A stretch of DNA of 64,000 nt from Mauremys mutica (lineage: Eukaryota > Chordata > Testudines > Geoemydidae), in assembly GCF_020497125.1 (NCBI RefSeq), contig NC_059074.1:191637415-191701414 (forward strand). The letters run 5' to 3'. This document shows positions 61,120-64,000 of this stretch, piece by piece. The translations under genes were made by a program, and so were the position numbers. Positions within the stretch are counted from its first letter, which is position 1; the number at the start of each line of letters is the position of its first letter. The notes under the pieces were generated by a model. The model saw only the letters and a list, made by a program, of their open reading frames with translations, was not told the DNA's origin and searched no databases.

Positions 61120-61885
61120 CTACCTGCTTATAAATGGCGAGTTTTCAGAATGGACAGAGATAAATAGTGGTATCCCCCAGGGATCTGTACTGGGCCTAGT
61201 CCTATTTAACATATTCATAAACAATCGAAGATGATACAAAACTACTCCTGACACAAGGAAGAAAGGAGAGCAGCAGAATACAGACCCTGGACTTCAGAAA
61301 AGCAGACTTTGACTCCCTCAGGGAACTGATGGGCAGGATCCCCTGGGAGAACAACATGAGGGGGAAAGTAGTCCAGGGGAGCTGGCTGTATTTTAAAGAA
61401 TCCTTACTGAGGTTGCAGGAATAAACCATCCCATGTGTAGAAAGAATAGTAAATATGGCAGGTGACCAGCTTGGCTTAACAGTGAAATCCTTGCTGATCT
61501 TAAACACAAAAAAGAAGCTTACAAGAAGTGGAAGATTGGACAAATGACCAGAGAGGATATAAAAATATTGCTCAGGCATGCAGGAGTGAAATCAGGAAGA
61601 CCAAATCACACTTGGAGTTGCAGCTAGCAAGAGATGTTAAGAGTAACAAGAAGGGCTTTTTCAGGTATGTTAGCAACAAGAAGGTGGTCAAGGAAAGTGT
61701 GGGCCCCTTACTGAATGAGGGAGGCAACCTAGTGACAGAGGATGTGGAAAAAGCTAATGTACTCAATGCTTTTTTTGCCTCAGTCTTCACGAACAAGGTC
61801 AGCTCCTAGACTACTGCACTGGGCACCACAGCATGGGAAGGAGGTGACCAACCCTCTGTGGAGAAAGAAATGGTTCAGGACAGTG
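61120..61885 (+). mobile_element. CR1 LINE, two joined fragments
   Basis: 61125-61225 encodes NGEFSEWTEINSGIPQGSVL, an RT box. From about 61226 the sequence returns to the earlier endonuclease-RT linker: LDFRKADFDSLRELMGRIPW, then [21 protein letters not shown] and [19 protein letters not shown] (open at 61528-61809). The order is reversed relative to an intact CR1, so two separate fragments lie side by side. Confidence 0.82.
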
Positions 61886-62035
61886 GCCAATGTCAGATGC
61901 TTTAGAGGGAATGAACAGAACAGGTAATCATCACGTGATCCAGCTTCTGGCAAACAGAGGCTAGGGAGACCGTCCCTGCCCATTCTGGCTAATAGTCACT
62001 GATGGACCTATCCTCCATTATTACTCCAAAGGAGC
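61886..62035 (-). mobile_element. CR1 3' tail fragment, antisense
   Basis: 'cagcttctggcaaacagagg', 'ctggctaatagtcactgatg' and 'gacctatcctccat' are the complement of the tail seen at 3270-3370 in the copy at 2735-3500. Confidence 0.75.
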
Positions 62036-62203
62036 ATGGATAGGAAATCAGTGGATGAAGAACTGAAAACAGACTGAGAAACAGGAAAAAGTGTATGAGA
62101 ACAGGAAATATCAGAATGTGGGAAGTGTCTCCGTGCACATTCTGCAAGAATCAGTATTATTTACAATATGTTATTTAACATCTTAAATGATATTGAACAG
62201 AAT

Positions 62204-62279
62204 GGGCCAGATCCTCATTCTGCATTCCACTGATTGTCAATGAAAGTAGGCTGATTTCCACCAGCTAGGGATCTGGCCC
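62204..62279. repeat. Short fold-back repeat
   Basis: GGGCCAGATC (62204-62213) pairs with GATCTGGCCC (62270-62279), with a Ca/Tg-rich interior. Same family as 47017-47076. Confidence 0.7.
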
Positions 62280-62319
62280 ATATCTTTGCACGATATTAGG
62301 GGTAAGATTCTGTGCCGTC

Positions 62320-62600
62320 TCTATAAGGGCACATCTGCACTGCACACTTCTTTCAGCGGCATGTAGTGTACACACTTGCGTAGTCCACCTCGCACAGATA
62401 TAAATAGCAGTGTAGACCAGGAGGTACAGCTTAGGTGAGTAGAGTAAAGAAAGGCGTGGGTATGTAGAGAAATACATACCCTACACCCCCAAGCCTTGCC
62501 TCTCCATCTACAGTGCTATTTTTAGCAGTGTGGTGTTCTGCTGCCTCCCCGCTGCTGGAGCCTTCCCCTGCCACAGGGAAAGATGCAAGAAGCAGGAAAC
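62320..62600. repeat. Probable MITE fragment
   Basis: 'agggcacatctgcactgc' and 'tagcagtgtagaccagg' resemble Harbinger-type termini, but the pair is not clean. Confidence 0.4.
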
Positions 62601-62639
62601 CAAGTCGGGTCCCCATCTTTGAACCCAAAAGCTCAAAGT

Positions 62640-64000
62640 GGGGGTGAGACCCTAGGACATGGTGGCAGCGGAGTTTCGAACCCATTGTTAGAAGGAGTTT
62701 TTTTCAGCTGGGCTACGCTGAAGGGAGCTATTCTCTTCTTCTAGAGCAGGAAAGCAACCTGAGAGAAGAGGGAGTTTACAAGTATTCCTTTTCTAACTGG
62801 TATTGTTAGAAGCAGTTTCAGCAGTTTGGCTGGAGGGAATTAAGTTTTCCAGCAGGCTTTGTTGGAAGCAGTTTTTCTTTCGGGTGGCTTAGAAAAGCAC
62901 CTTGGAGGAAAAGGAGGGGTAGGTTTTCTGGCAAGGCTTTGTTATAGGAGACCCCATACTGAGAGGGTACTTAGCAATTTGCAAAAGACAGTGGCAAAAC
63001 AGGTTTTTCCACCTTCTTGAAAGCCAGGAGGGGGAGATTTTTTTTTTTTTTTGGAAACAGATTTTCAGCTGGGTTTAGCTGAGGGAAGTAATGTTTTCTA
63101 ACAGACTTTGTTAGGAAAAGACTTTTTTTTTCCTTCTTCTTTTCTTTTTTTTCCCTTTTTTCTTGTAAGGTTTTTCTAACAAGGCTTTTGTTAGGAAGGA
63201 CCCCTACTGGGAGAGCATTAGAAATTGCTAAAGGCAAGTTACCAAACCAGATTTTCTAGTTTCTTGTAAGCCAGCAAACAAGCAAACACCATTTGCAAAT
63301 CAAAAGCTTTTGTTTCTTTCTATTCAATCGCGAGTAGACAGGGTAGGAATTGGGAAGCAAGCAACCCAATTCCCTGACTGCAGAGGGGTGTGACCAGCAC
63401 CAAAAAGCAACACCAGCAAGCCACACATAAAATTCACTGACTGCAGAGGGGTGTGGCCAACACCAGAAGGCACTGTTCCCCATCCCAAGAAATTTCCCAC
63501 CTACATGGCAGGTGAAAACACTGAGGCCTTCTTGAAAAAATTTTAAAAGGACCTGCCATGGGTACAGCATCCCTGAAGACCAGTACAAGGATTGGTCAGG
63601 AAAGTGGACTTTTGCTGTCTATGACAATTATTCCATCCCCATGCTACTGGGGGAAGACTTGGCCAACCATGTGCAGCTGGCCAAGAGGGGGGAGTGGTCA
63701 CCCGCAGCCAGGCCGAACAAGCAGGCACTCCCATCCCTGTTCCTGAGCCATCCACCAAGACCCGGTCTGTGTTACCAGATACCCAGACAGAGGTGGTGGA
63801 ACCGGATCCCATGCCAACAACTACAGCAGCCATAGTACATCCAGTCCCAGGACCGAAACTGGAAGAGCAACCAGCGGCAGAACAAGCACCAGCACTGACG
63901 CCAGCGCTTGCAACTCCACCGCCAGGGGGCGCCAACGGGCCTGAACTGGCAGAAGCAGCAGACAACTCTACCCAAGAGGCTCAGCCAGAGCCTGAAATAT
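62640..64000 (+). mobile_element. Ty3/gypsy-type retrotransposon: leader, gag start and post-protease linker
   Basis: 'gaccctaggacatggtggcagcgg' at about 62650-62675 looks like an LTR end followed by a primer-binding region. A leader with repeated 'ctaacaaggcttttgttagg'-type words runs to 63500. A gag-like frame opens MAGENTEAFLKKF at 63507 and stops at 63544. A different piece follows: MTIIPSPCYWGKTWPTMCSW-type shadow frames cover a plus-strand frame reading AVYDNYSIPMLLGEDLA-like sequence, the end of a retroviral-type protease. An open proline- and glutamate-rich linker then reaches the window edge. Gag's body and most of the protease are deleted. Confidence 0.6.

Noticed and set aside
1..64000. 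CRISPR arrays, operons, bacterial promoters, tRNA or rRNA genes
   Set aside because: The sequence is vertebrate nuclear DNA; no spaced direct-repeat array and no complete cloverleaf was found.

Overview
The window looks like nuclear DNA from a turtle, most probably a cryptodire. It carries CR1 LINE fragments, a tRNA-derived SINE tail resembling the Cry I family of cryptodires, PIF/Harbinger transposons with Myb-like and DDE genes, several hAT elements, and a lens intermediate-filament exon closest to sauropsid filensin. These assignments come from reading and family knowledge; no search was run.

Only one host coding exon is convincing: exon 1 of BFSP1 (filensin), minus strand, 6550-6920, ending in a GTAAG donor. 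Its remaining exons must lie left of position 1. The roughly 57 kb upstream of it (6921-64000) shows no other host exon I can support, so this is intron 1, promoter and a long repeat-filled intergenic tract.

Layout. 1-6500: BFSP1 intron 1 with a tandem hAT-type MITE, a CR1 3' end and a degenerate minisatellite. 6550-8350: exon 1, a candidate promoter, and an 810-bp inverted-repeat transposon packed with an 8-bp palindrome. 8350-15780: fold-back repeats, a SINE and a double-hairpin MITE. 15779-20651: a nearly complete 4.9-kb Harbinger element with a broken Myb-like gene and a broken transposase facing each other. 20847-23300: a large non-autonomous hAT-like element. 24760-26930: CR1 remnants and two LTR copies in opposite orientation. 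28097-32912: a fold-back MITE, a Ty3/gypsy remnant whose integrase precedes reverse transcriptase (Gmr1-like order), a BED-finger hAT transposase fossil and a CR1 end. 33758-35982: a second Harbinger that shares its interior, but not its ends, with the first. 37-64 kb: CR1 and L2-like LINE remnants, a probable solo LTR, two hAT insertions in the same 8-bp site of one dispersed repeat, more MITEs, and at the right edge the leader and gag start of another gypsy-type retrotransposon.

Nothing here forms an operon or host pathway. The interest lies in the transposon biology: payload sharing between Harbinger families, a hAT insertion hotspot, covarying hairpin MITEs and the rearranged pol order. 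No tRNA, rRNA or CRISPR was seen.
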